Assembly: GCA_030268105.1 (NCBI GenBank)
Contig: BSDZ01000103.1
Coordinates: forward strand, 1,988,501 to 2,052,500
Direction of reading: 5' to 3'
Source of the DNA: Volvox africanus
Taxonomy: Eukaryota; Chlorophyta; Chlorophyceae; Chlamydomonadales; Volvocaceae
Length of the DNA: 64,000 nucleotides
A program made the position numbers and the translations under genes. Shown here one piece after another: positions 22,488 through 34,700 of this stretch. Under the pieces are notes generated by a model. That model was not told the origin of the DNA, ran no database searches, and worked only from the letters and a program-made list of their open reading frames with translations. Every line of letters begins with the position of its first letter. Position 1 is the first letter of the stretch.

Positions 22488-23806
22488 GCTGACGGGGGTA
22501 AGCATCCCATCGTGGGCAGGATTACCCTTAGCCTATCAATAGGCCCTTTGCGTGTTGTGACCCGGCCGTACGTGCTGCAGGGCTTAGCAGAGACTGCACC
22601 GTACATAATGGGGTCGTCGACATTACGGCAGTACCGCGCGCGCATCGACATGGAGACCGCAACCCTGCATATGTGCAAGGGTACTCTGTCGATTAAGGTA
22701 CCTTTCCTGTCGTTCAAACATGTCACACCAAAGGAGGGCGAAACTGAGGCGGTGCCTATGGTTAATTTCGCTGTGACCACAATGGCTGCGCGAATCGAAC
22801 CAGAGCTAGTCGGGCGTAAGGAGGCCGTCCATTTGTTACGGAAGGGTGCCCACGGACTGCTTTTAAGGCCGCGGGTGAGCTGTTGTGTCACCACCGCGCA
22901 GATTTCTACGGATCCTGAGGTTGAGGCCCTACTGTCGCAGTATGAGGACGTCTTTAAAGATATCCCTGGCCTACCACCTATGCGTCCTGTTGATCACACA
23001 ATCCCTCTCGTGCCTGGAGCACAGCCTACGGCCCGGCCAATGTACAGGTTGAGTCCATTGGAGCTGGACGAGGTGAAGCGCCAGGTGACGGATTTGCTCG
23101 CGAAGGGTATGATACGCCCCAGCACATCCCCGTATTCTGCACCGATTTTGTTTGTCGGTAAGAAGGATGGGACCTTGCGCATGTGCATTGATTACCGGGG
23201 GTTAAATGCGAATACGGTGAAAAATCGCTACCCTTTGCCACGCGTTGACGACCTGTTGGATAAGCTGAAGGGCTCGGCTTATTTTTCCTCAATTGACTTA
23301 CAACAGGGCTACAATCAGATTCGCATCGCTGCCTCTGATATCCCGAAAACCGCTTTTCGGACGCCCTTCGGTCACTTTGAGTATACGGTCCTATCGTTTG
23401 GTTTGACTAATGCCCCTGCGACGTTTCAGGCGGTTATGGACCGAATGTTTAGGCCGTTTATCGACAGGTTCGTTGTTTGCTACCTGGATGACATCTTGGT
23501 ATATTCTAAGACGCGTGAGGAGCACTTGGAGCATCTTCGGCTCGTGCTCGACGTTATGAGGCGGGAGCAATTGTTTGCTAAACGCGCCAAATGCTTTTGG
23601 GCGCAGCCTCAGGTGGAATATTTGGGCCACATTGTGTCGGCCACCGGTGTGAAGATGGACCCGCGGAAGGTCGCCGTGGTTCGCGATTGGCCTGCGCCTC
23701 AGAACCTCACGGAGCTGCGTAAGTTCCTTGGCTTGACCAATTATTTCCGAAAGTTCATTGAAAAATATTCCATCATTGCGGCCCCGCTTACTAACTTAAC
23801 TCGCAA
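22488..23806 (+). pseudogene. pol: A2 pol fragment, duplication copy 1 (protease end to RT)
   Basis: Starts at [13 protein letters not shown], directly after the LTR remnant, and covers the end of protease and the RT ([24 protein letters not shown]) to NLTR. It is open but is fused to LTR sequence at both ends, so no full polyprotein is possible. The 3' end is A4-like, as expected if a crossover with A4 pol made the duplication. Confidence 0.88.
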
Positions 23807-24396
23807 GTTCAGGCTTAGCTCGGGCTAAGTAGAATATCGTATAGTAATAGTAATGTAGAACACACAAGTGTTCTCCGGTATCGAATGTCTTGTCTAGCTT
23901 AGCCGTCCTCGCATCTGTTATACTCGCAGCATCACAATGCCGTACGATTCACATTAGGAGGCCGATCCTAGATGTGACAACCCTACTGCGCTTAGGCGAT
24001 GTCTACGCATAACAACGTATAAGCCTTTCCGGCATTCGCATGATGCAAGGGTCCAGATAACGATATCCGGTTGCTGGGCATGTATCGCGACGAGTGCGGC
24101 GCTCTCAACGTGTGCTGTAATGAAGTAATATTATATCAGATAATATTACTTATCGTTTCGTAGCACGAGCATAATGCGCACTTCAATGATTCGGTCATTC
24201 ATGCATGCTAGGCGGATTTGCCATAATGCGATGTCGCGATGGATAATGACAACATGCCAGATGCATATATAAATGTATGCGAATACATTTATATCATGCA
24301 GATTCATTCAAATGTAATGCGTTCATCACAAAAGCACTTCGCCTCGTAGGATCGCGTCGACCTACGCGTCGGCGGGAAATGAACCATAGCACAACA
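23807..24396 (-). repeat. Truncated LTR, family A, duplication copy 2
   Basis: Same 590-bp LTR remnant as 21898-22487, again followed by GCTGA. Confidence 0.9.
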
Positions 24397-27300
24397 GCTG
24401 ACGGGGGTAAGCATCCCATCGTGGGCAGGATTACCCTTAGCCTATCAATAGGCCCTTTGCGTGTTGTGACCCGGCCGTACGTGCTGCAGGGCTTAGCAGA
24501 GACTGCACCGTACATAATGGGGTCGTCGACATTACGGCAGTACCGCGCGCGCATCGACATGGAGACCGCAACCCTGCATATGTGCAAGGGTACTCTGTCG
24601 ATTAAGGTACCTTTCCTGTCGTTCAAACATGTCACACCAAAGGAGGGCGAAACTGAGGCGGTGCCTATGGTTAATTTCGCTGTGACCACAATGGCTGCGC
24701 GAATCGAACCAGAGCTAGTCGGGCGTAAGGAGGCCGTCCATTTGTTACGGAAGGGTGCCCACGGACTGCTTTTAAGGCCGCGGGTGAGCTGTTGTGTCAC
24801 CACCGCGCAGATTTCTACGGATCCTGAGGTTGAGGCCCTACTGTCGCAGTATGAGGACGTCTTTAAAGATATCCCTGGCCTACCACCTATGCGTCCTGTT
24901 GATCACACAATCCCTCTCGTGCCTGGAGCACAGCCTACGGCCCGGCCAATGTACAGGTTGAGTCCATTGGAGCTGGACGAGGTGAAGCGCCAGGTGACGG
25001 ATTTGCTCGCGAAGGGTATGATACGCCCCAGCACATCCCCGTATTCTGCACCGATTTTGTTTGTCGGTAAGAAGGATGGGACCTTGCGCATGTGCATTGA
25101 TTACCGGGGGTTAAATGCGAATACGGTGAAAAATCGCTACCCTTTGCCACGCGTTGACGACCTGTTGGATAAGCTGAAGGGCTCGGCTTATTTTTCCTCA
25201 ATTGACTTACAACAGGGCTACAATCAGATTCGCATCGCTGCCTCTGATATCCCGAAAACCGCTTTTCGGACGCCCTTCGGTCACTTTGAGTATACGGTCC
25301 TATCGTTTGGTTTGACTAATGCCCCTGCGACGTTTCAGGCGGTTATGGACCGAATGTTTAGGCCGTTTATCGACAGGTTCGTTGTTTGCTACCTGGATGA
25401 CATCTTGGTATATTCTAAGACGCGTGAGGAGCACTTGGAGCATCTTCGGCTCGTGCTCGACGTTATGAGGCGGGAGCAATTGTTTGCTAAACGCGCCAAA
25501 TGCTTTTGGGCGCAGCCTCAGGTGGAATATTTGGGCCACATTGTGTCGGCCACCGGTGTGAAGATGGACCCGCGGAAGGTCGCCGTGGTTCGCGATTGGC
25601 CCGCGCCTCAGAACCTCACGGAGCTGCGTAAGTTCCTTGGCTTGACCAATTATTTCCGAAAGTTCATTGAAAAATATTCCATCATTGCGGCCCCGCTTAC
25701 TAACTAAACTCGCAAAGGCGTTTTCGTTTCGCTCGAGTCGTGGACGTCGCAATGCCAGCGGGCATTCGAAGAGCTCAAACGAATCGTTGCCGAAGATGTC
25801 ACCCTTGCATTCCCTGATTACTCGTTGCCATTTCGTGTTGAGGTAGTGTCTGATGCCTCAATATTTGGAAGCGGCGCTGTATTGTTACAGGAAGGGCGAC
25901 CGATCGCCTTCACGAGTAGGAAGTTTTCTGGTGCGGAGATTTGCTACACCACCGGGGAACAGGAGCTTCTGGCCGTGCTGCATGCTTTAAAGGAATGGCG
26001 CTGTTACCTCGAGGGACGCCCGTTTACTTTAAAGACTGACCATAAGCCCCTAACGTTTTTGCAAAGCGTTCAGACGTTGAACCGCCGTCAGGCTAGGTGG
26101 ATGGAATACCTAGCTAGGTTCGACTGCACCTGGGAGTATATTTCTGGTAAATTGAATATTGCCGATGCTCTCAGTCGACATCCGTCGCTACACACTGCAA
26201 TTTTGGCAGCGCCCGTCGTGGGGCCGCGTAGCGAGGAGGTACCGATCGCGTCGGACCTCACGGAGCGGTTGAAGGTTGCCTACAATGCAGACGCCTGGTT
26301 CGCGGACCCGGCTAATGTAGAAAACCTTCGCAAGCAGAATGGCCTTTGGCTACGGACGGAGGGTGCAGCTACGCAAATCGTCGTTCCGAACGACGACGCG
26401 CTACGCTACGACATCCTTGCGCGGTTCCACGAGGACCCGTTAGCAGGACACCCTGGTAGCAAGCGATTGATCGACTTGGTGCAACGTTCCTTTTGGTGGC
26501 CTCGTTTGGCTAAGGATGCGGCGAACTTCGTCCAGACATGCAGTCTGTGCCAGCGCAATAAGGCTTTGTCCGGTAAGGGCCATGGGTTGTTGCAACCGTT
26601 GCCTGTCCCGGATGCGCCTTGGGAAAGTGTTTCCATGGACTTCGTAGTCGCGCTGCCCAAAACTGAGGGGGGATATGATGCGGTGTTCGTAATGGTCGAT
26701 CGTCTGACTAAGATGGTTCACCTAGCACCATGCACATCATCCTGCACGGCTGAGCAAACCGCACGTTTGTTTTTTGATAATGTGGTTCGGTTACACGGGG
26801 TTCCCAAAAATGTGATCTCGGACCGCGGTGGGCAGTTCACGTCTAAGTTTTGGGAAGCGCTCTGCAAACTAGTTGGCATGCGCGTCAACCTGAGCACGGC
26901 GTATCACCCGCAGACTGATGGTCAAACCGAACGCACAAATCGCACGTTGGGTGATATGTTGCGCAATTATGCTGGTCGCACACCACTTGTTTGGGATACG
27001 TATTTGACTGCGGCAGAATTCGCGCTTAACAACGCTGTTAACCGCTCAACAGGCAAAAGTCCGTTCTTTCTCAACTACGGATTTCATCCCGCGCTACCCG
27101 TGTGGCGTGAGTTGGAAGTGAACGTGCCTGCTGCTAAACTTTTTGCCAAGTCTTTTATGTCCCGAATCACAGACGCGAAGTCATGTTTGGACGCGGCGCA
27201 GCAACGAACGACGGAATATTACAACAAATCCAAGCAGGATGTGACGTTTTCGGAAGGGCAACTCGTGTTGCTAAGCACCAAGAACTTGCGTTCCTTGGCC

Positions 27301-27729
27301 GACGGATCCCGAAAACTGTTACCTCGCTGGATTGGTCCGTATCCTGTCGTGCGCATGGTTGGGAATGTGGCTGTGGAGCTTGCATTGCCCGCTGATATGA
27401 CCATTCACCCCACGTTTCACGTATCGCTTGTTCGTCCGTATCGTGGTACGGAACCCGTCCCTGAGCCTGCTAACGCCCCCGCAGCGATAGAACCAGTTCC
27501 CGAGACCTGGATCGCTGGTAAACAGAAGTTTTACGATGTGGAGCGGGTGTTAGATTATCGCGCGCGTCGTGTGGGCCGACACCGACGTAAGCGGACAGTA
27601 CACGAGTACGTGGTTAAGTGGACAGGGTATACCGACGAGCACAACTCATGGGAACCAGCACGCAACTTTTCACAGGACATGAAGCCCCTGCTCGAAGAAG
27701 CCCGCAAACGTGCCACGCAAGCCCAATGA
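24397..27729 (+). pseudogene. pol: A2 pol, 3' part (RT, RNase H, integrase, chromodomain) with one stop
   Basis: The downstream half of A2 pol. RT reads through [10 protein letters not shown], then a TTA to TAA change at 25705-25707 (PLTN-stop, where sisters have PLTNLTRKG) ends the frame. The frame is open again to TGA at 27729: RNase H ([17 protein letters not shown]), integrase HHCC ([16 protein letters not shown]), D,D35E ([20 protein letters not shown]) and chromodomain ([15 protein letters not shown]). A polypurine tract follows at about 27773-27788. With the split protease, the A3 insertion and this stop, A2 cannot make its own Pol. Confidence 0.9.
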
Positions 27730-27788
27730 CCCCTGCAGTCGATGCTGTATGATGCAGTGAGGACGCTGCATACGGGAGGGGGGATAAT

Positions 27789-28592
27789 TGTTGTGCTACA
27801 GTTAGTTTCCCGCCGATGTGTAGGTCGATGTGATCCTACAAGGCGAAGTGCTATTGTGATGAACACATTGCATATGAATGAATCTGCATGATATAAATGC
27901 ATTCGTGTACATTTATATATGCATTTGGCATGTTGTCATTACCCATCACGACATCGCATCATGGCAAATCCGCCTAGCATGCATGAAAGCCCGAAGCATT
28001 GAAGTGCGCATTATGCTCGTGCTACGAAACGATAAGTAATATTATCTGATATAATATTACTTCATTACAGCACACGTTGAGAGCGCCGCACTTGTCGCGA
28101 CACATGCCCTGCAACCGGATATCGTTATCCGGACCCTTGCATCATGCGAATGCCGGAAAGGCTTATACGTTGTTATGCGTAGACATCGCCTATACGCAGT
28201 AGGATTGTCACATCTAGGATCGGCCTCCTAATGTGAATCGTACGGCATTGCGATACTGCGAGTATAACAGATGCGAGGACGGCTAAGCAAGACAAGACAT
28301 TCGATACTGGAGAACACTCGTGTGTTCTATATTACTATTGCTATACGCTATTCTACTTAGCCCGAGCTAAGCCTGAACTTCGCTAATCACCGCCGCGTGA
28401 TGATTGCGATTTCGTCCATTGCATCGTTCCGATCTGTAAGACTGTAAGTTATATCTCTCTTCGTCTTGAAGTCTTCCGCTGTCTCTGTTTGCTCTCGCTT
28501 GCCTTGCTGTACTTGCAAGTGCTCACGCATTGGTGTCGAAAGTCTCCAGACGTGCAGATACTTATGAGCAAACGCGAACGAGAGGTACAACA
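27789..28592 (+). repeat. LTR, family A (3' LTR of A2)
   Basis: 804 bp, TGTTGTGC...GGTACAACA, followed by TSD TACGA. Pairs with 5883-6706. A 20-bp deletion near 28407 explains the length difference. Confidence 0.95.
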
Positions 28593-29068
28593 TACGATGC
28601 CTTGGTAAAATTTGCTCGGGGAACTGAGGTACGTTTCCTCGCTGGTCAGGATGATCCTAAACCTGTCCCTCGTGCAAATGCTGTGCAAGCACAGGATCCG
28701 ACTGATGAAGGTGTAACCAACGATCATGACCTTGGTGTTGTGCGCCCTACGACGGCTGCGACGGTCATGTGCACAGAGCGGCGCCGCTGTGCTCGTGGTG
28801 GTTCAGGCACCGGGGCCCGTGGATCAGGGGGCGCAGGCCCAAGCTCTGGTCCAGACAAGAGCAAAAAGCGGGGAGGTGCGCCGTCGGCGGCTGCAGTGCA
28901 AAACTCCCACCCCCGTGCAAAGCGGATGCGCACGGAGGACCCCTTCTTGCCAAAGTGGGATTGCAAGCGCTCCGAGCTGGAACGTCGGAAGACGGCCAAT
29001 GTGTGCTGGAGGTGTACGGCGGACCACCTCACGAAGGATTGCCCATTGTTGCCGCCTTTGGCCATGTG
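28593..29068 (+). pseudogene. gag: D gag fragment 2 (C-terminal, zinc knuckle)
   Basis: Continues the D gag cut at 5882: TYDALVKFARGTEVRFLAG, then a Gly/Ser/Arg-rich linker and a zinc knuckle CWRC-TAD-H-LTKD-C, ending with a TGA at 29066-29068. The frame is open over this part. The apparent upstream frame runs through the LTR and is not gag. The family's UAG context is lost in D; a TAG occurs a few codons on in GGTAGGGG. Confidence 0.82.
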
Positions 29069-30265
29069 ACCAAGGTAGGGGATTGCCCGGATTGATGTGG
29101 AGTTGATTCCACCCGGAATGCTGAACAAACGTGTAGTTGGTGGTCGTTTGTATGACCAGCTATGAAGGCATTGTTGTCTTCTGGTCCTTGAAAAGAACCG
29201 TTATGTTCATCCCCTCATCTCTATGTGAGCTGTTCGTACAGCTTACTTTGTACAGGAGTACACGTCAATATCCAGACACTGCTGCATGTGTTTTGCTCCC
29301 TGCCTATAGCCAGCGCAAGGTTGAGGCTCTGCTAAAGGGTATGTAGCGTGTCTCCCGGTTTGCACCGGGCACCGTGGTGTTTGATGGTGTGGATATGGAG
29401 GGAATGCCAGTTCCGTTGCCCGGACTGCCCTTTTCTGTTGATGTTTTGGTATGAACCTCCTGCTGAGGGCTTTGCTAGTTCATAGCCCGCCCTGGGAGTT
29501 CCGCTGTTGTCCGCAAAGTCGGTTCCAACATGTGATTGTGTCCCAGTTATTCAGGTCAGTCTTGCTGGCCGTACACTGAAGGCACCTGCCGTGCCATAGA
29601 CGACTTCACCTATTATGCAGAGGTGAATGCCGTGGGATGCCCCCACAGTCGTTGGATTTTGTCTTAACTTTTCAGGTCGGTCTTGCTGGCCGTACACTGA
29701 AGGCACTTGCCATGCCATAGACGACTTCACCTATTATGCAGAGGTGAATGCCGTGGGATGCTCCCACAGTCGTTGAATTGTCTCCCAGCTATTCAGGTCG
29801 GTCTCGCTGGCCGTACACTGAAGGCACTTGCCGTGCCATAGATGACTTCACCTATTATGCAGAGGTGAATGCAGTGGGATGCCCCCACAGTCGTCGGATT
29901 GGGTACAGGTTACTCTCATGTATGGGAGTAAATGTCCCGTTGCTGGGCAGGATTACCCTGAACCTGTTGCTAGGTCCTCTGCGTGTTGTGACCCGTCCAT
30001 ACGTGCTGAAAATCTTGCTGACACTGCGCCGTACGTATTGGGGTCTTTGACATTACTGTAGTACCATGCGCGCTTCAACATTGCAGTCTGCCACCCTTAT
30101 GCAAAGGGGACTCTGTCGAAGGGTACCAGATGTCACACGAGAGGGGTGCAGAGCTGAGGCGGTGCCTATGGTTAACTTTGCTGCGACCACAATGGGCGCG
30201 CAAACTGAACCCAAGGGAGCTGTTCGTATGCCACGACAGGGTGCCCATGGACTGCTTGTGAGGCC
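29069..30265 (+). pseudogene. pol: D pol, 5' part, heavily decayed
   Basis: Recognisable only in pieces: VMFIPSSLCEL and [26 protein letters not shown] (linker region), a tripled protease active-site segment, and [20 protein letters not shown] followed by similarity to GAHGLLVRP. Many frameshifts and stops. The S1 LTR starts at 30266 after target duplication AGGCC, and the reading resumes at 38577. Confidence 0.75.
29551..29913. repeat. Three direct 121-bp repeats in D protease region
   Basis: TCAGGTC recurs at 29551, 29672 and 29793. Each copy contains GGCCGTACACTGAAGGCAC, a GACGACTTCACC-like protease active-site stretch and GCAGAGGTGAATGC. Copies differ by scattered changes, so the triplication is not the newest event. 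Confidence 0.85.
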
Positions 30266-30914
30266 TGTTGTACCTCTCCTACGTGTTTGCTCATAAGTAT
30301 CTGCGCGTCTGAAGGCTTTCGACACCGATGCGCGAGCACTTGCAAGTACAGCAAGGCAAGCGCAAGCAAACAGAGACAGCGGAAGACTTCAAAACAAGAA
30401 GAGATATAACTTACAGTCTTACAGATCGAAGCGATGCAATGGATGAGATCGCCGTCAGGGCCGGAAGCAAGCAATCATCACACGGCGGTGATAAACGAAG
30501 TTTAGGCTTAGCTCGGGCTAAGTAGAATAGCGTATAGCAATAGTAATATAGAACACACGAGTGTTCTCCGGTATCGAATGTCTTGTCTTACTTAGCCGTC
30601 CTCGCATCTGTTATACTCGCAGCATCGCAATGCCGTACGATTCACACTAGGAGGCCGATCCTAAGTGTGACAACCCTACTGCGTATAGGCGATGTCCAAG
30701 CATAACAACGTATAAGCCTTTCCGGCATTCGCATGATGCAAGGGTCCGAATAACGATATTCGGTTGCAAGGCATGCATCACGACGAGTGCGGCGCTCTCA
30801 ACGTGTGCTGTAATGAAGTAATATTATATCAAATAATATTACTCATAGTTTCGTAGCACGAGCATAATGCGCACTTCAATGATTCGGGATTTCATACATG
30901 CTAGGCAGATTTGC

Positions 30915-31738
30915 TGTTGTACCTCTCGTTCGCGTTTGCTCATGAGTATCTGCACGTCTGGAGACTATTGACACCGATGCGCGAGCACTTGCAAGTACAG
31001 CAAGGCAAGCGAGAACAAACAGAGACAGCGGAAGACTTCAAGACGAAGAGAGATATAACTTACGGTCTTACAGGTCGGAATGATGCAATGGACGAAATCG
31101 CCGTCAGCGCCGGAAGCAAGCAATCATCACGCGGCGGTGATTAGCGAAGTTAAGGCTTAGCTCGGGCTAAGTAGAATAGTGTATAGAAATAGTAATTTAG
31201 AACACACGAGTGTTCTCCGGTATCGGATATCTTGTCTAGCTTAGCCGTCCTCGCATCTGTTATACTCGCAGCATCGCAATGCCGTACGATTCACATTAGG
31301 AGGCCGATCCTAGATGTGACAACCCTACTGCGTCTAGGCGATGTCTACGCATAACAACGTATAAGCCTTTCCGGCATTCGCATGATGCAAGGGTCCGGAT
31401 AACGATATCCGGTTGCAGGGCATGCATCGCGACGAGTGCGGCGCTCTCAACGTGTGCTTTAATGAAGTAATATTATATCAGATAATATTACTTATCGTTT
31501 CGTAGCACGAGCATAATGCGCACTTCAATGATTAGGTCATTCATGCATGCTAGGCGGATTTGCCATGGTGCGATGTCGCGATGGATCATGACAACATGCC
31601 AGATGCATATATAAATGTATGCGAATACATTTATATCATGCAGATTCATTCATATGTAATGCGTTCATCACAAAAGCACTTCGACTCATAGGATCGCGTC
31701 GACCTACGCGTCGACGGGAAATGAACCGTAGCACAACA
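30915..31738 (-). repeat. LTR, family A (3' LTR of A6)
   Basis: 824 bp, followed at 31739 by ATTATCCCCCCTCCC, the complement of the polypurine tract. Appears identical to 37563-38386. Confidence 0.96.
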
Positions 31739-31797
31739 ATTATCCCCCCTCCCGTATGCAGCGTCCTCGCTGCATCATACAGCATCGACTGCAGGGG

Positions 31798-34700
31798 TCA
31801 TTGGGCTTGTGTGGCACGTTTGCGGGCTTCTTCGAGCAGGGGTTTCATGTCCTGTGAGAAGTTGCGTGCCGGTTCCCATGAGTTGTGCTCGTCGGTATAC
31901 CCTGTCCACTTAACCAAGTACTCGTGTACTGTTCGCTTACGTCGGTGTCGGCCCACACGACGCGCGCGATAATCTAACACCCGCTCCACATCGTAAAACT
32001 TCTGTTTACCAGCGATCCAGGTCTCGGGAACTGGTTCGATCGCTGCGGGGGCGTTAGCAGGCTCAGGGACGGGTTCCGTACCACGATACGGACGAACAAG
32101 CGATACGTGAAACGTGGGGTGAATGGGCATATCAGCGGGCAATGCAAGCTCCACAGCCACATTCCCAACCATGCGCACGACAGGATACGGACCAATCCAG
32201 CGGGGTAAGAGTTTTCGGGATCCGTCGGCCAAGGAACGCAAGTTCTTGGTGCTTAGCAACACGAGTTGCCCTTCCGAAAACGTCACATCCTGCTTGGATT
32301 TGTTGTAGTATTCTGTCGTTCGTTGCTGCGCCGCGTCCAAACACGACTTCGCGTCTGTGATTCGGGACATAAAAGACTTGGCAAAAAGTTTAGCAGCAGG
32401 CACGTTCACTTCCAACTCACGCCACACGGGTAGCGCGGGATGAAACCCGTAGTTAAGAAAGAACGGACTTTTGCCTGTAGAGCGGTTAACAGCGTTGTTA
32501 AGCGCGAATTCTGCCGCAGTCAAATATGTATCCCAAACAAGTGGTGTGCGACCAGCATAATTGCGCAACATATCACCCAACGTGCGGTTTGTGCGTTCGG
32601 TTTGACCATCAGTCTGCGGGTGATACGCCGTGCTCAGGTTGACGCGCATGCCAACTAGTTTGCAGAGCGCTTCCCAAAACTTAGACGTGAACTGTCCACC
32701 GCGGTCCGAGATCACATTTTTGGGAATCCCGTGTAACCGAACCACATTATCGAAAAACAAACGTGCGGTTTGCTCAGCCGTGCAGGATGATGTGCATGGT
32801 GCTAGGTGAACCATCTTAGTCAGACGATCGACCATTACGAACACCGCATCGTATCCCCCCTCAGTTTTGGGCAGCGCGACTACGAAGTCCATGGAAACAC
32901 TTTCCCAAGGCGCATCCGGGACAGGCAACGGTTGCAACAACCCATGGCCCTTACCGGACAAAGCCTTATTGCGCTGGCACAGACTGCATGTCTGGACGAA
33001 GTTCGCCGCATCCTTAGCCAAACGAGGCCACCAAAAGGAACGTTGCACCAAGTCGATCAATCGCTTGCTACCAGGGTGTCCTGCTAACGGGTCCTCGTGG
33101 AACCGCGCAAGGATGTCGTAGCGTAGCGCGTCGTCGTTCGGAACGACGATTTGCGTAGCTGCACCCTCCGTCCGTAGCCAAAGGCCATTCTGCTTGCGAA
33201 GGTTTTCTACATTAGCCGGGTCCGCGAACCAGGCGTCTGCGCTGTAGGCAACCTTCAACCGCTCCGCGAGGTCCGTCGCGATCGGAACCCCCTCGCTACG
33301 CGGCCGCACGACGGGCGCTGCCAAAATTGCAGCGTGTAGCGACGGATGTCGACTGAGAGCATCGGCAATATTCAATTTACCAGAAATATACTCCCAGGTG
33401 CAGTTGAACCTAGCTAGATATTCCATCCACCTAGCTTGACGGCGGTTCAACGTCGGAACGCTTTGCAAAAACGTTAGGGGCTTATGGTCAGTCTTTAAAG
33501 TAAACGGGCGTCCCTCGAGGTAACAGCGCCATTCCTTTAAAGCATGCAGCACGGCCAGAAGCTCCTGTTCCCCGGTGGTGTAGCGAATCTCCGCACCAGA
33601 AAACTTCTTACTCGTGAAGGCGATCGGTCGCCCTTCCTGTAGCAATACAGCGCCGCTTCCAAATATTGAGGCATCAGACACTACCTCAACACGAAATGGT
33701 AACGAGTAATCAGGGAATGCAAGGGTGACATCTTCGGCAACGATTCGTTTGAGCTCTTCGAATGCCCGCTGGCATTGCGACGTCCACGACTCGAGCGAAA
33801 CGAAAACGCCTTTGCGAGTTAAGTTAGTAAGCGGGGCCGCAATGATGGAATATTTTTCAATGAACTTCCGGAAATAATTGGTCAAGCCAAGGAACTTACG
33901 CAGCTCCGTGAGGTTCTGAGGCGCGGACCAATCGCGAACCACGGCGACCTTCCGCGGGTCCATCTTCACACCGGTGGCCGACACAATGTGGCCCAAATAT
34001 TCCACCTGAGGCTGCGCCCAAAAGCATTTGGCGCGTTTAGCAAACAATTGCTCCCGCCTCATAACGTCGAGCACGAGCCGCAGATGCTCCAAGTGCTCCT
34101 CGCGCGTCTTAGAATATACCAAGATGTCATCCAGGTAGCAAACAACGAACCTGTCGATAAACGGCCTAAACATTCGGTCCATAACCGCCTGAAACGTCGC
34201 AGGGGCATTAGTCAAACCAAACGATAGGACCGTATACTCAAAGTGACCGAAGGGCGTCCGAAAAGCGGTTTTCGGGATATCAGAGGCAGCGATGCGAATC
34301 TGATTGTAGCCCTGTTGTAAGTCAATTGAGGAAAAATAAGCCGATCCCTTCAGCTTATCCAACAGGTCGTCAACGCGTGGCAAAGGGTAGCGATTTTTCA
34401 CCGTATTCGCATTTAACCCCCGGTAATCAATGCACATGCGCAAGGTCCCATCCTTCTTACCGACAAACAAAATCGGTGCAGAATACGGGGATGTGCTGGG
34501 GCGTATCATACCCTTCGCGAGCAAATCCGTCACCTGGCGCTTCACCTCGTCCAGTTCCAATGGACTCAACCTGTACATTGGCCGGGCCGTAGGCTGCGCT
34601 CCAGGCATGAGAGGGATTGTGTGATCAACAGGACGCATAGGTGGTAGGCCAGGGATATCTTTAAAGACGTCCTCATACTGCGACAGTAGGGCCTCAACCT

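Larger units (their letters stand above)
21898..25715. repeat. Tandem duplication, 2 x 1,909 bp (LTR remnant + A2 protease/RT)
   Basis: Copies 21898-23806 and 23807-25715 each hold a 590-bp LTR remnant, GCTGA and 1,319 bp of A2 pol. The same junction (CGCAA to GTTCAGG) occurs at 21897/21898 and 23806/23807. Two 169-residue stretches and the main frames are the same in both. Copy 1 ends with A4-like GGCCTGCGCC, copy 2 with GGCCCGCGCC. Confidence 0.9.
5883..28592 (+). mobile_element. A2: family A chromovirus, with nested insertions; TSD TACGA
   Basis: Flanked by TACGA at 5878-5882 and 28593-28597. Its own pieces are 5' LTR 5883-6706, PBS, leader, gag, pol start 8409-9142, then pol from 22488 (duplicated) to 27729, polypurine tract and 3' LTR 27789-28592. 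The two LTRs share diagnostic variants (for example GTTAGTTTCCCGCCGATG near the start). The 3' LTR is 20 bp shorter through a deletion near 28407. The middle is occupied by the A3/A5/A4 block. Confidence 0.9.

Noticed and set aside
22368..23828. Taking the 486- and 476-codon frames as separate proteins
   Set aside because: Their N-terminal part is antisense LTR sequence fused by chance to pol at the insertion site.
21898..25715. CRISPR or other bacterial arrays
   Set aside because: Repeats here are LTRs, pol duplications and microsatellites; no short regularly spaced repeat with unique spacers is seen, and the window is eukaryotic.
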